From Ruminiclostridium cellobioparum DSM 1351 = ATCC 15832 (GTDB lineage: Bacteria > Bacillota > Clostridia > Acetivibrionales > DSM-1351), in contig NZ_JHYD01000015.1 in NCBI RefSeq assembly GCF_000621505.1, positions 1 to 64,000 of the forward strand: 64,000 nt of DNA. The letters run 5' to 3'. Every line of letters starts with the position of its first letter. Positions within the stretch are counted from its first letter, which is position 1. The position numbers were made by a program, and so were the translations under genes. Shown one piece after another: positions 34,974 through 44,603 of the stretch. The notes beneath the pieces were generated by a model, which saw only the letters and a list, made by a program, of their open reading frames with translations, did no database searches and was not told the DNA's origin.

Positions 34974-37900
34974 TTATATGTGAAAACTGGCAAAACTTCC
35001 CTCTTTTTTTGAAACTATCTCAAGCACCGACTTTATTCTCTCTTTTAATTCAACAACATGTGATATTACACCAACCAGCCTTCCCGTTTTCTGTATATCC
35101 ACCAGGCATTGTATGGCGCTGTCCAGTGATTCGGGGTCCAGCGAGCCGAAACCTTCATCCACAAACAGTGTATCTAGACTTATACCTCCCGAATAGGACT
35201 GGACAATATCGGCCAATCCAAGTGCCAGGGCCAGCGAAGCCTTGAAACCCTCTCCTCCCGAAAGGGTCTTCACATGCCTTGACTTGCCGGTATAGTTGTC
35301 GAATACCTCCAGTTCAAGTCCCTGCTGGGCACGGCCCTTGCTTTTATCCTCTTTTCTCTGGAGCAAATATCTCGAACCTGTCATTTTCTCCAGGCGAAGG
35401 TTGGCAGCCATAATTATTTCGTCAAAGTATGCGGCAAGCACATACCTTTCAAAGGTCAGTCTCTGGGGATTATCCCCCTTTGCTATTCTTGAAAGCTCTC
35501 CTATTATGTTGTATTTCTTTTCCAGCTCCTGAAGGCTGTCCATAATTTTTTCAAGCTGTTCAAGGGTTTTAATATTATTGGAATATCTCGAAAACACCAT
35601 ATTCAGTTTTTCCTGTACTTCGTTCTGATCCGCAAGAAGCTTCTGATATTCCTGTTCCAGAGCACCCACCTCCTGAATACTCATATTTTTTGTTTCTTCC
35701 TCGAGATGCTCCAGCATATCCTTATGTGACTTGAGCTTTTGATGATAAATATTGATATCCTCTTGTAAAGAGGCCAATTCCTCCTGGGTTTTTCTCATTG
35801 AAGCATAGTGCGAATAGTCCTTAAAGTCCGCGGCCTTGAGCTTTTCTACCAGCAGCTCCTCCAGGCTGTCTTTTTCCTTCACACTCTCTTTCAGAGAGGT
35901 GGCGGTCACTGCAAACTCCCTTTCGGCATTGCTCAAGGCCTGTCTGGTTTGTTCCTGAACGCGCTCGGCATTTGAGAGGTTTGCCTCCATTTCCGCTATA
36001 GCTCCCTTTACAGCTTCCGCCGCCGCATTAAGCTTAGATATGGCTCTCATGTCCACGGGCACCTCCTGCTCTATGGCGGCAACTGCTGCCCGGGCACGGG
36101 AAACTTCCCCGGAAATAGCCGTTCTACGCTCGTTCAGCTCCTTCAGAGCTTCCTCGAACTTTTTGATGCCTTCGGCTGTTTCCTTATATGTATTTTCAAA
36201 GTCAGCCCTGTTATGTACCAACTCACTTTTCTCCTTATATTCCGAAATAAGCTCCAGGGTTTCGGCCTTTAGAGCGGCTCCTTTTTTGTTGATCTGCTCC
36301 CTGGTTTTCCCCATTTTGAGAAACAACAAACCGGTATCAACCGGACCGGCACCCTCAAACTCTGTTGAGGGTAAAGTACCCTCTTCCAGTGCCGAAAGCC
36401 TGTTCATTATTTCAAGCCGTTTGCTTTCGAGATTTCCGTTAAGCTCGGACAGTCCTTTTAATTTCTCCGTTCTCTGCTCGCCAAGTACCGTAAACTGCTG
36501 CTTCAGGCCCTTAAGCTGTTCCTGCCCGGTTATGTCTGCCGGCAGGGCAGCCGGCAGGGGGTGCTCGGTGGAGCCGCATACGGGGCAGGGGCAATTGTCC
36601 TTCAGTGTTTTCGCCATAAGACCTGCCTGTCCGCGTAAATAATTGTCCTCTTCCCGCTCCAGCCTGTTTCTGAAGCTGACATATTCCAGATCAAAGCTTT
36701 CAAAGGACAGCTTCCCCTCCTCATATAAGCTGTTTTGCTCAAAGTAGGCTTCAATCAGCTTTTTTATACTGTCCAGCTCAACCAACAGCTTCTTATTGGC
36801 TGATATTTCCCTGTCCAGGCGGACACTTTCCGTTTCAGCCGCGTACAGGCTTCTCAGTTTTTCTTCCTGCTCTCTGTAACTGATTCTGGCATGTTCGAGC
36901 AGGGACTGGGTTCTGTCCAGCTCCTGCTTTATTTCGCTGTCTTTCCGGGTGGCAGCTTCCAGGGTTTTTATGTCTTTTTCGTACTGTATTACCCTGGGAA
37001 ACATATTGTTCAGCAAGGCCAATTCGGTCTCGCACTTCTTCCTGACAGGTTCTTTTTCCTTTTGAGCGTGAAACTGCTGCTGAGCCGCTTCAAACTCCCT
37101 GGCACAGCTCTGCACCTTTTGCTTTGCTTGCTCAAGCTGGCTGGTTTTGAGCAGTATGCTTTGGGCCACTTTCTTTAACTGTCCGTCAACCTCGGCTATG
37201 GGCAAAGCTTTTCTGGAAAACTCCAGATTAATCTCCTTTTCCCTGAATTCTTCAAGCCGGCTAATGGCAGCATTATATTCCGCCCCCAACTGCTCTTTGT
37301 TTGCAAGCTTTTTGTTGATTTCAGCAGCTTTTGCCATCTCTTCCTTCACATTCCCCTGTTTTTTGGCAAGGAGCTGAAGCCGGGAATTCAGTGTATCTAA
37401 GGTAGTCCGGTCATGACCGGAGGTTTCTCCCAGCTTTTCAATGAAAAGCACCACATTTATGTTTTTGGCGGCTTTCAGTTCCTCCAGCCCGGGGTACTCA
37501 CCAGTATCTACATGTTTAATATGCGTGTCGATCCGGGTCTTTATGTCATGGACTGATTTATAAAGCTCCCTGCTTTCATCATCCAGCCTTCTCTGGATTT
37601 CTGCAAAACCTTCCGTTCCGAATATTTTTCTGAAAATCAGTTCACGTTCACTGCTGTCGGCTTCAAGCAGCTTTCTGAATTCGCCCTGGGGCAGCATCAC
37701 AATCTGCTTGAACTGTGCCTTGTTTATACCCAGAAGTTCATTTATTTTCTCATCCACATTCACTATTTTGGTCACAAGTGAGCCATCGGGCAGCAGCAGT
37801 TCCGCATCGGCATTCCTTACGGTATACCCTTCACCCCTCAGCTTTTTTTGCTCCTGCTGGGGGGATCTTCTGATTTTATAGTTTTTACCTCTGAGTTCGA

Positions 37901-38144
37901 ACTCCAGTTCTATATATGTCTCTGTTTCAGGCAGGGCAAAATCGCTTCTCAGGCCGTCCCTGTCACGGCTGCTGCCTGAAGCCTCCCCGAAAAGAGCAAA
38001 GCTGATGGCATCGAAAATAGTTGTTTTGCCGGCACCTGTAGGCCCTGAAATAACAAATATCTGTTCATTGAGCCTGGTGAAATCTATATACTGCTCTCCG
38101 GCATAGGGGCCAAAGGCACTTATGGTCAGTTTTAACGGTCTCAT
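34974..38144 (-). CDS. sbcC: Exonuclease SbcCD, ATPase subunit
   Basis: A 1056-residue SMC/Rad50-type ATPase. It has Walker A GPTGAGKTTIFDAI near residue 38, two long coiled coils, and a zinc-hook CPCPVCGSTEHPL in the middle. At the C-terminus are signature LSGGEGFKASLALALGLAD and Walker B TLFVDEGFGSLD. With SbcD it opens DNA hairpins and trims ends. The ATG at 38144 follows AAGGAAGG and begins two bases before the end of sbcD; the upstream start at 38162 is inside sbcD. It may be relevant that this window carries long DNA palindromes, the natural substrate of this nuclease. Confidence 0.95.
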   Translation of the reverse strand: MRPLKLTISAFGPYAGEQYIDFTRLNEQIFVISGPTGAGKTTIFDAISFALFGEASGSSRDRDGLRSDFALPETETYIELEFELRGKNYKIRRSPQQEQKKLRGEGYTVRNADAELLLPDGSLVTKIVNVDEKINELLGINKAQFKQIVMLPQGEFRKLLEADSSERELIFRKIFGTEGFAEIQRRLDDESRELYKSVHDIKTRIDTHIKHVDTGEYPGLEELKAAKNINVVLFIEKLGETSGHDRTTLDTLNSRLQLLAKKQGNVKEEMAKAAEINKKLANKEQLGAEYNAAISRLEEFREKEINLEFSRKALPIAEVDGQLKKVAQSILLKTSQLEQAKQKVQSCAREFEAAQQQFHAQKEKEPVRKKCETELALLNNMFPRVIQYEKDIKTLEAATRKDSEIKQELDRTQSLLEHARISYREQEEKLRSLYAAETESVRLDREISANKKLLVELDSIKKLIEAYFEQNSLYEEGKLSFESFDLEYVSFRNRLEREEDNYLRGQAGLMAKTLKDNCPCPVCGSTEHPLPAALPADITGQEQLKGLKQQFTVLGEQRTEKLKGLSELNGNLESKRLEIMNRLSALEEGTLPSTEFEGAGPVDTGLLFLKMGKTREQINKKGAALKAETLELISEYKEKSELVHNRADFENTYKETAEGIKKFEEALKELNERRTAISGEVSRARAAVAAIEQEVPVDMRAISKLNAAAEAVKGAIAEMEANLSNAERVQEQTRQALSNAEREFAVTATSLKESVKEKDSLEELLVEKLKAADFKDYSHYASMRKTQEELASLQEDINIYHQKLKSHKDMLEHLEEETKNMSIQEVGALEQEYQKLLADQNEVQEKLNMVFSRYSNNIKTLEQLEKIMDSLQELEKKYNIIGELSRIAKGDNPQRLTFERYVLAAYFDEIIMAANLRLEKMTGSRYLLQRKEDKSKGRAQQGLELEVFDNYTGKSRHVKTLSGGEGFKASLALALGLADIVQSYSGGISLDTLFVDEGFGSLDPESLDSAIQCLVDIQKTGRLVGVISHVVELKERIKSVLEIVSKKEGSFASFHI

Positions 38145-38145
38145 A

Positions 38146-39306
38146 TTAGCCTTCCTTCTCAACTTCTCCGATTATTTTTGCCATAACCTCTTCTGCTTCC
38201 TGCCCAAGGGGCTCTCCCTGAATGGAATCATAAAACTCTCTAAACAGCTCAAGCTTTGTTTTTGATTTATAACCCTGGGAGGCGGAGGTTTTAGAGCCCT
38301 CTTTCCGGCTCCCGCTTTCCCTTGAAAGCCCCATGATATTGGGATAAACCGCTCTCAGCTTGGAGATTGGGTCTATCAGCTCTCCCCTGTCGGTCAGTAC
38401 GGCATAAATGTAGTCCTCAGTATTGGCGCTCTTGTATACTTCCGGGCTGATCAGCTTATTTACAGGTCCCTTTATTATCCTCATGTCCCTTCTGGGAATC
38501 AGGTCTATGTGTCTGTGGATTGCACTTCCCTTTTCACCCAGTTCGACTACCGTAACACCTTTCTTTTGCTTTACCTCTGAAAATGAGTATTTCAGCAGGG
38601 AACCGGAGTATCTGACATTGTCGTAACCGGCCTTCTGTGGTGCATGCAGATGTCCCAGCGCCGTATAGTCAAACATGCCGAAATAATCCGAATTTACAAA
38701 TTCGGTACCGCCGATGCTCAAAGGCCGTTCGGACTCGCTTGTGTACTCTGCCGGCATGCCCATCTGAGTAATATAGCCATGGGTCACCATAATATTCCTC
38801 TCACTGGAGTTAAAGACCTGTCCAATTTTGTCCATGACTTTCTTCATGGCATCATCATGTGTGTAAATCTGATTATCATCATAAATGTGACGGATATTTC
38901 TGGGGTCGGTGTAAGGCAGAAGATAAAAGTTAACAGGTCCTGATTTATCCTCAAGGGATATGCAGGGCACATTTCCGTCGAATATGCCGGCAATGTGGAG
39001 ACCGTTGTTTGTCAGAATCCTGCTTGCAAAGGACAGGCGCTCTGCACTGTCGTGGTTTCCGGCTATTGCCAGAACGGGTACCTGCATTTCCAGCAGCAGT
39101 TTGTTGAATACTTCATCCACCAGCTCAACCGCCTCAACAGGGGGAATGCTCCTGTCAAATATATCTCCGGCAAGAATAAGCGCATCGGGCTTTTCACTTT
39201 CCACTACAGAAACAAGCTGCTCCAATATATACTTTTGTTCCTCCAGCATACTGAACTCATTTACAATTTTTCCAATATGCCAGTCTCCCGTATGTATTAC
39301 TTTCAT
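38146..39306 (-). CDS. sbcD: Exonuclease SbcCD, nuclease subunit
   Basis: A 386-residue Mre11-type metallophosphoesterase. The metal-site motifs are HTGDWHIG, LILAGDIFDR, AIAGNHDSAERL, VTHGYI and YTALGHLHAPQ. GGAGGAGGA lies directly before the ATG. Stop and sbcC start are adjacent, the usual operon order for this complex. Confidence 0.95.
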   Translation of the reverse strand: MKVIHTGDWHIGKIVNEFSMLEEQKYILEQLVSVVESEKPDALILAGDIFDRSIPPVEAVELVDEVFNKLLLEMQVPVLAIAGNHDSAERLSFASRILTNNGLHIAGIFDGNVPCISLEDKSGPVNFYLLPYTDPRNIRHIYDDNQIYTHDDAMKKVMDKIGQVFNSSERNIMVTHGYITQMGMPAEYTSESERPLSIGGTEFVNSDYFGMFDYTALGHLHAPQKAGYDNVRYSGSLLKYSFSEVKQKKGVTVVELGEKGSAIHRHIDLIPRRDMRIIKGPVNKLISPEVYKSANTEDYIYAVLTDRGELIDPISKLRAVYPNIMGLSRESGSRKEGSKTSASQGYKSKTKLELFREFYDSIQGEPLGQEAEEVMAKIIGEVEKEG

Positions 39307-39324
39307 ACAATCCTCCTCCTCATC

Positions 39325-40215
39325 TTAAAATGGGGACGGCAGGACAACCTTGATTCCCGCCTTTATTATTTCAAAATCTATTGTTTTGGCAGAAACTATC
39401 TCCCCGTCGATATTCAGGCAAAGCTCCTCTTCGCTCTCAATTTTGACCCTCTTACCCCTTCTGAAGCTTACCTGCCTGATCACACCATGCTGCCCCTTCA
39501 TATACTTTGGAAAAAGATTGAGTATTTTTAAACGGCTCACTTCACCGACAAGGCATATATCCAGCAGCCCGTCGTCAAGTTCCGCTGCAGGTGCGGGAAT
39601 TATTCCCCCGCCGTAGTATTTTCCGTTGGCAACTGCCACCAGAAGTGCCTTCATGTTTATTTTTTCACCGTCTATGTCTACCTTGACGGTGCAGATCTTG
39701 TGCTTAAACACTGTATATATGATTGAAAGCAGGTATGCCATACTTCCTGTTATCCCGGGCTTTTTCTTGAACATTATGGCATTGTATACCACATTGGCAT
39801 CAAAGCCTATGGAGGATATATTTACGAAATATTTATCATTTACCCTCGCCAGGTCGATATCTTTCTCTATTCCATTTATAGTTCGGGTTATTATGCTTTT
39901 TACATCGGTTTCAGAATGCAGGCTGCGTATAAAATCATTTCCCGAACCGGTGGGTATTACTCCAAGTGAAACTGAAGTTCCCGCTATTCCGTTTACTATC
40001 TCATTTACCGTTCCGTCTCCTCCGATGGAATATATCCTGCAATCGCCTGTGCTTGAATGTGCTCTGGCAATTTCGGCAGCATGTCCGGGATAGTTTGTTA
40101 CTTCTATAATAAATTCCTCGTTTTCCTTGTCTTTAAAACATTCCTGTATGAATGGAATCAGTTCCATTGATCTGCCTTTTCCCGCCGCGGGATTAATAAT
40201 AAAGATGTGTTTCAT
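39325..40215 (-). CDS. Diacylglycerol/lipid kinase family protein
   Basis: A 296-residue soluble kinase of the DAGK_cat/YegS family. It has the N-terminal IINPAAGKGRSMELI, the nucleotide-binding IGGDGTVNEIVNGI and GVIPTGSGNDFIRSL, and later SSIGFDANVVYN. Members phosphorylate diacylglycerol or related lipids; the exact lipid cannot be read here. GGGGG precedes the ATG. It sits 18 bases upstream of sbcD on the same strand. Confidence 0.9.
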   Translation of the reverse strand: MKHIFIINPAAGKGRSMELIPFIQECFKDKENEEFIIEVTNYPGHAAEIARAHSSTGDCRIYSIGGDGTVNEIVNGIAGTSVSLGVIPTGSGNDFIRSLHSETDVKSIITRTINGIEKDIDLARVNDKYFVNISSIGFDANVVYNAIMFKKKPGITGSMAYLLSIIYTVFKHKICTVKVDIDGEKINMKALLVAVANGKYYGGGIIPAPAAELDDGLLDICLVGEVSRLKILNLFPKYMKGQHGVIRQVSFRRGKRVKIESEEELCLNIDGEIVSAKTIDFEIIKAGIKVVLPSPF

Positions 40216-40278
40216 GAGACCCCCAAAAAATTGTGCCTGACTGCCATGTTTTATATTTTATCATAATTCATTTTTTAC

Positions 40279-41442
40279 TTACAGATGCAGATAATTTTGG
40301 CTTTCAAGTATTTTCATCAGCTGCTTTTCATTAAGAGCCGTAGAGATTCCGTCCTCATGCCAGTGGTTTTTACAACCGCAGTAATCCAAAAGGACACACT
40401 GAGGGGCAACTCCTTTTTCCACCAGCATCCAGCCGCCGGAAATAAGGTTTAATACACAGGATACGCCTATTACACCGGCATTTTCGGGAAACAGTGAGTC
40501 ATCGGTTTTTGTAGAAGCAATCGAGGATTCATGAGGTACTATTCTTACCTGAAAATTTTTCTTTTTGCCGAGCCTGGTCAGACTGTTTACCTGGCAGTCA
40601 GCCGAACAGCCCGTACAAACGTAACCTCTGCCCGTGGATCTGGCCTGGCATTTTCCGGCCGAGGGCTTTGTCATGCAATGGGGCAGCAATAATACCTTCT
40701 CTTTCCTTCCCATAAACCCTGCATGGTATATTCTGTTCATGATCTCTGCCCCTACCATATTCAAATGGTATTCCACAACCGGACTTCCGCAGAAAACATA
40801 ATCCTCTTTCCAGCGATGCCCCGGCCACTTGCAGCTGATAAAATCCTGAACCCGGGAAGTATACACATCCAGTGCCGCCCTGCTTTCTGTCCGGAACCAT
40901 TCTGCAAAGGTGACGGCTGATGATATGATACGTACAGCCTCTTTTTCATCGAGCTGTTTCAGATATTCAAGCCAGGACTCCAGCCGTTTTACCTCCTGTT
41001 TGAATTCACCCGTTGCTTTAAGAAATACCAGCAGCTTCTCAAGGTTCACTGTATTTTTTTCTGCAGTAGTTTTTTCATATGTCCTTTTTGAAATAAAAAG
41101 AGTTGACAGCAGACCCTTCAATTTATTCAGAGTGAGCTTGAAACGGTCCGTCCCGTCCCTCCAGTCATTTACCGTCGTCAGCAGCCTTCCCGGGACTCCT
41201 TTTAATTCCTTTGAGGCGTCTATATATACATTCCAATAAACTCCCATAATAAGCAGCTCCAAAAGGCCTTCTTCAAAGGAAGAAGGTTTTGCAGCTTGCT
41301 TCCAGGTGTGAAATGAGCACACCTGAAATTTCAGCATTTGTTCACCTTTTTTCAGCACCCGATCGGTAAAAGCCGCTATCGAGAGATAATATTTATCAGA
41401 GGACACCCGGTCCGTCTTTAGAGAATATGTTACTACATCCAT
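40279..41442 (-). CDS. DUF116 domain protein
   Basis: A 387-residue protein. The C-terminal half matches DUF116: LLLPHCMTKPSAGKCQARST, a CTGCSADCQVNSL cluster and a later DYCGCKNHW. The many Cys (about ten in the last 150 residues) suggest a metal or Fe-S site. The N-terminal half (about 1-190) is helical and not recognised. GGAGATC lies 8 bases before the ATG at 41442; the frame from 41457 starts on that site. The function of DUF116 proteins is not established. Confidence 0.8.
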   Translation of the reverse strand: MDVVTYSLKTDRVSSDKYYLSIAAFTDRVLKKGEQMLKFQVCSFHTWKQAAKPSSFEEGLLELLIMGVYWNVYIDASKELKGVPGRLLTTVNDWRDGTDRFKLTLNKLKGLLSTLFISKRTYEKTTAEKNTVNLEKLLVFLKATGEFKQEVKRLESWLEYLKQLDEKEAVRIISSAVTFAEWFRTESRAALDVYTSRVQDFISCKWPGHRWKEDYVFCGSPVVEYHLNMVGAEIMNRIYHAGFMGRKEKVLLLPHCMTKPSAGKCQARSTGRGYVCTGCSADCQVNSLTRLGKKKNFQVRIVPHESSIASTKTDDSLFPENAGVIGVSCVLNLISGGWMLVEKGVAPQCVLLDYCGCKNHWHEDGISTALNEKQLMKILESQNYLHL

Positions 41443-41481
41443 AAGATAGATCTCCATTATATTTTCAAATATACTGCATTC

Positions 41482-42309
41482 TCAGCTCTGTCTGTGCAGC
41501 TGGCGAAATTCGGAAGGTGTTATCCCCTCATGCTTTTTAAAAACCGAGCAAAAATAGCTTGTATCGTTATATCCCGTCTTTTCAGCGATATCCCTGACTG
41601 CGGCATCACTCTCCCGTATCAGCAGTTCCTTTGCCTTTTGCATTCTCAACAGAGTCATATAGACAAACGGCCTCATTCTGAAGGTTTTGTTAAAAAGCCT
41701 GCAGAGGTACTGCGGAGAAGCATTTATAGTGCCGGCCATTTCCTCTATTGAAGGATTTTCAGAGAAATTATTCTCAATGAATTTTATAACAGGCTCCAAC
41801 TGTTTCAGCTTTGAAACTCCGGTTGCCTCCTCCTCCTTCATTTTATGCCGCCGCAGCTCTATGAGAAGACTGTAGAGTTTGGCAGAACACTCATAGCCCA
41901 TTATCAATCCCTTGGAGGAGGCAGCCATATAAATTTCGTTTATAAGATTATCCAGCACTTTCAGATCTCCGAAGCTTAAAACTTCATAACTGTTAAACCC
42001 CAGAGCTTTCATAAGAAATTGAACTCCTTCTCCGTCAAAACTTACCCAGTGTGTTTCCCAGGGTTCTTCCAGTGCATAGTATTCATGAGGCACTCCCGGG
42101 TAAAGCAGAAAACCGATATTTTTATGTACAATGTATTCCTTTTTGTCTATCAGCAGTTTGCCTACTCCCCTTACACAGTGTATCCATTGGTAGTCGGTGT
42201 AGCCATTGGGCCGTTCTATATGGTCCTGATTCCTAAGGCCTCCAACCCCTTTTACATAATACGGCAATTTTTCTTCTTCTGTTATCAAAGTAAACAGATA
42301 ATTATTCAT
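41482..42309 (-). CDS. AraC-family transcriptional regulator
   Basis: A 275-residue regulator with an N-terminal cupin sensing domain (about 20-150; WIHCVRGVGKLLIDKKEYIV, LYPGVPHEYYAL) and two C-terminal helix-turn-helix motifs (SIEEMAGTINASPQYLCRLF and later VRDIAEKTGYNDTSYFCSVF). This form usually senses a sugar. It is divergent from the large unknown gene at 42478, with 168 bases between, so it probably controls that gene and the GH2 enzyme. The start at 42309 has GGTGAGG about 12 bases upstream; a GTG at 42330 is possible. Confidence 0.9.
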   Translation of the reverse strand: MNNYLFTLITEEEKLPYYVKGVGGLRNQDHIERPNGYTDYQWIHCVRGVGKLLIDKKEYIVHKNIGFLLYPGVPHEYYALEEPWETHWVSFDGEGVQFLMKALGFNSYEVLSFGDLKVLDNLINEIYMAASSKGLIMGYECSAKLYSLLIELRRHKMKEEEATGVSKLKQLEPVIKFIENNFSENPSIEEMAGTINASPQYLCRLFNKTFRMRPFVYMTLLRMQKAKELLIRESDAAVRDIAEKTGYNDTSYFCSVFKKHEGITPSEFRQLHRQS

Positions 42310-42477
42310 AGTCTGCAAACGCCTCACCAAGTTTCATATATTAATATAAGTATAATATACTATTATAGAAACATGCACAATAGTATTTTATAATGTAAAT
42401 ATAATTATATACAACAATATAAAAGGTCTTTCAAAAACATGTAATTCCATTAAAAAATCCTATAGAAGGGGGAAATT

Positions 42478-44310
42478 ATGGGTAAGTTTATTTTAAATAT
42501 AATTCACAGGCCGGAAATGGTTCCCGAATATGCCGAAAAAGTTACCGGCCAGGGTAAAAAAGAGGATATCGCCAGAAAAAGTCTTCTCACCGAATCATTA
42601 GATATCTTCAGGCTTCAGCAAAAAATTGCTCACGATAACGGGTTCAAAACAACCATTCAAATGACCTATGCAAGTCTTTTCAATGAGGAGGCCGTTGCAT
42701 TGGCGAAGGAGCATAATGAAAAATATGGTGATGAAATAGGTCTTACTCTTCTTGGTTTACCCTGCAAGGAGTTCAGGGAAAAGTACAAGACAAAGGATTT
42801 CTGCATATGGATGTTTTCAATGGAGGATAAGAAGTCCATTGTTACGGATGTTTTTGAAAAATTCCATCAGGTGTTCGGTTTCTATCCTACGTCAACGGGT
42901 TCATACTATCTGGACGCCGAGCTTACCAATTACATAAAGCAGCAATATCCCATGGTGAAATGTGCCGTTGCCACATGTTGGGAGGAAGGTCCGAAGGCCT
43001 ACCGAACCTGTAATAACTCCTGGTACACCCTATTTGACGGAGGCCCGTGGAATCCCTGGATACCATCCAAACAGAATACACACTCCCCTGCCGCCAATGA
43101 AGCCGAAGACAGCGGTATAGTCGCTATTCCGCACCTTTCAAGAGATCTTCTGGCCTGCTTTGACGGGAACGGCTCCAACTTCGGAACCCACCCCCAGAAT
43201 GTATTAAGAGGTATGATTTATAAGGACGGAGAATATCCTTACCTTTATAATCTGATCGATCAATACAGAGCTCTTGCAAAATACAACAACGGTTACGCAT
43301 ACAACATGATGTTTGTGGGCCCGGGCTGGATGAACAAAATGGGACGCTGGGAAGCCCCGTATGAACTGCTTGTGAAGAGTTATGAAGACGGTATGGCCTA
43401 TTATGCCGGACTCCGTGACAAGGGCGAAATTGAAGACATGACCATGACCGAATTTGCCGGCTGGTACCGGGCAAATAAAACCTACACCGAGCCGGAGTGC
43501 GCTCTGTGGAAGGACATACTGTACGGGTCCGAAAAGCAGCTGTTCTGGTATGCCGATCCTTACCTCAGAACCTGTGTGGATATGAATCAGGGCGGAGCAC
43601 TTATTGATCTGAGGCCCTATGTTTCAAAGCTGGAATGGCCTGTGGGTATCGGTACTAAGCATGTACAGGACGCATCATATCCCTTCCTCATCCAGTCCAT
43701 GTACAGAGCGGGCTATTTCACCCATTATGCAGGTGAGGGCACCATTAAGAGCTGTAAGGTCAGCTATCGGGGTGAAGAAGTCGACCTGTGCCTGTGCAGA
43801 ACTAAAGCCAGGTTTTCACAGGAAGGCAGGGATAGGGTTCTGACTCTTGATCCTGTAGAGATAGAATTCAGTGACCTTACCATAAAGCTTGTATCAACCT
43901 TCATCTTTACCGAAGGTACAGGTAAAATTAAAATATCCAGAAAAATAATTGAGATGAGCAATCCTGATGCGGTTGTTCACATGAACGAGTATACTACGGC
44001 CTGCTACGGAACTACGGAATACCCTGAGGATATGTGCGGAATTGTTCTGAAATGTACCGGAGCAAACGACGTTAAGGAAATTGTTTATGAATACAGGTGC
44101 CGTGAGGAAAATGTCTCAAATGTAAAAAAGGTTGAAGCCATGGTTCCTCAGATTGGCACCAGACTTTCAATGACTCCGGTGGTCGATGGAGTTGAAGGAT
44201 ATTTCAGAGAAGGTTACGCTTTCTCTCCAATGTTTACGCTTGGATTAACAAAGAATATTTCTAATAACGAGGAGATGATCACATGTCTCAATCTGGAAAA
44301 GGCAGACTGA
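42478..44310 (+). CDS. Large protein of unknown function, DUF3863/DUF3864-like
   Basis: A 610-residue soluble protein with no signal peptide. The first 370 residues have an alpha/beta pattern recalling polysaccharide-deacetylase or GH57-type barrels (FKTTIQMTYASLFNEEAVAL, FYPTSTGSYYLDAELT, NGYAYNMMFVGPGWMN). The rest (about 430-600) is beta-rich. It resembles what I remember of DUF3863/DUF3864 proteins, a memory-based and uncertain match. GGGGGAAATT precedes the ATG. Divergence from an AraC regulator and a downstream GH2 enzyme suggest a role in carbohydrate metabolism. No catalytic residue can be assigned. Confidence 0.75.
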   Translation: MGKFILNIIHRPEMVPEYAEKVTGQGKKEDIARKSLLTESLDIFRLQQKIAHDNGFKTTIQMTYASLFNEEAVALAKEHNEKYGDEIGLTLLGLPCKEFREKYKTKDFCIWMFSMEDKKSIVTDVFEKFHQVFGFYPTSTGSYYLDAELTNYIKQQYPMVKCAVATCWEEGPKAYRTCNNSWYTLFDGGPWNPWIPSKQNTHSPAANEAEDSGIVAIPHLSRDLLACFDGNGSNFGTHPQNVLRGMIYKDGEYPYLYNLIDQYRALAKYNNGYAYNMMFVGPGWMNKMGRWEAPYELLVKSYEDGMAYYAGLRDKGEIEDMTMTEFAGWYRANKTYTEPECALWKDILYGSEKQLFWYADPYLRTCVDMNQGGALIDLRPYVSKLEWPVGIGTKHVQDASYPFLIQSMYRAGYFTHYAGEGTIKSCKVSYRGEEVDLCLCRTKARFSQEGRDRVLTLDPVEIEFSDLTIKLVSTFIFTEGTGKIKISRKIIEMSNPDAVVHMNEYTTACYGTTEYPEDMCGIVLKCTGANDVKEIVYEYRCREENVSNVKKVEAMVPQIGTRLSMTPVVDGVEGYFREGYAFSPMFTLGLTKNISNNEEMITCLNLEKAD

Positions 44311-44495
44311 ACTACAGATGTCCCTCCTGCTTTATGAGGGATCTGGATATCGATATGTTTTATGACCGTGACAGGGATGAATACTATTGTCTTAGGTGTC
44401 AGTACACAGGTAATGAAAAGGATGTCCTTGAAAAAAATGAAATGGCGCGTTTCAGATACAGAAGCATGCTGAAGAGAATAACGGATTTTGATTAA
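44283..44495 (+). CDS. Small zinc-ribbon protein
   Basis: A 70-residue protein with CPSC (about 13-16) and CLRC (about 36-39), the spacing of a zinc ribbon. An acidic DLDIDMFYDRDRDEYY lies between them and a basic helix at the end (EMARFRYRSMLKRI). GAGGAG lies 8 bases before the ATG. The gene overlaps the end of the upstream gene by 28 bases in another frame and is followed by a terminator, so it looks genuine. Possible roles are nucleic-acid or protein binding; none is shown. Confidence 0.75.
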   Translation: MSQSGKGRLNYRCPSCFMRDLDIDMFYDRDRDEYYCLRCQYTGNEKDVLEKNEMARFRYRSMLKRITDFD

Positions 44496-44517
44496 AGCAG
44501 GAATTGTCATCGAACTA

Positions 44518-44552
44518 AAAGCCAGAGAATAAAAATATCTCTGGCTTTTATA
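44518..44552 (+). terminator. Terminator after the zinc-ribbon gene
   Basis: AAAGCCAGAGA and TCTCTGGCTTT form an 11-bp perfect stem with a 9-base AT loop, followed by TATAAATT. It separates this transcript from the GH2 gene. Confidence 0.85.
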
Positions 44553-44603
44553 AATTAAAATGCATTAATAAAAAATGATGCTTAAATGCAAAGGAGGCAG
44601 AGT

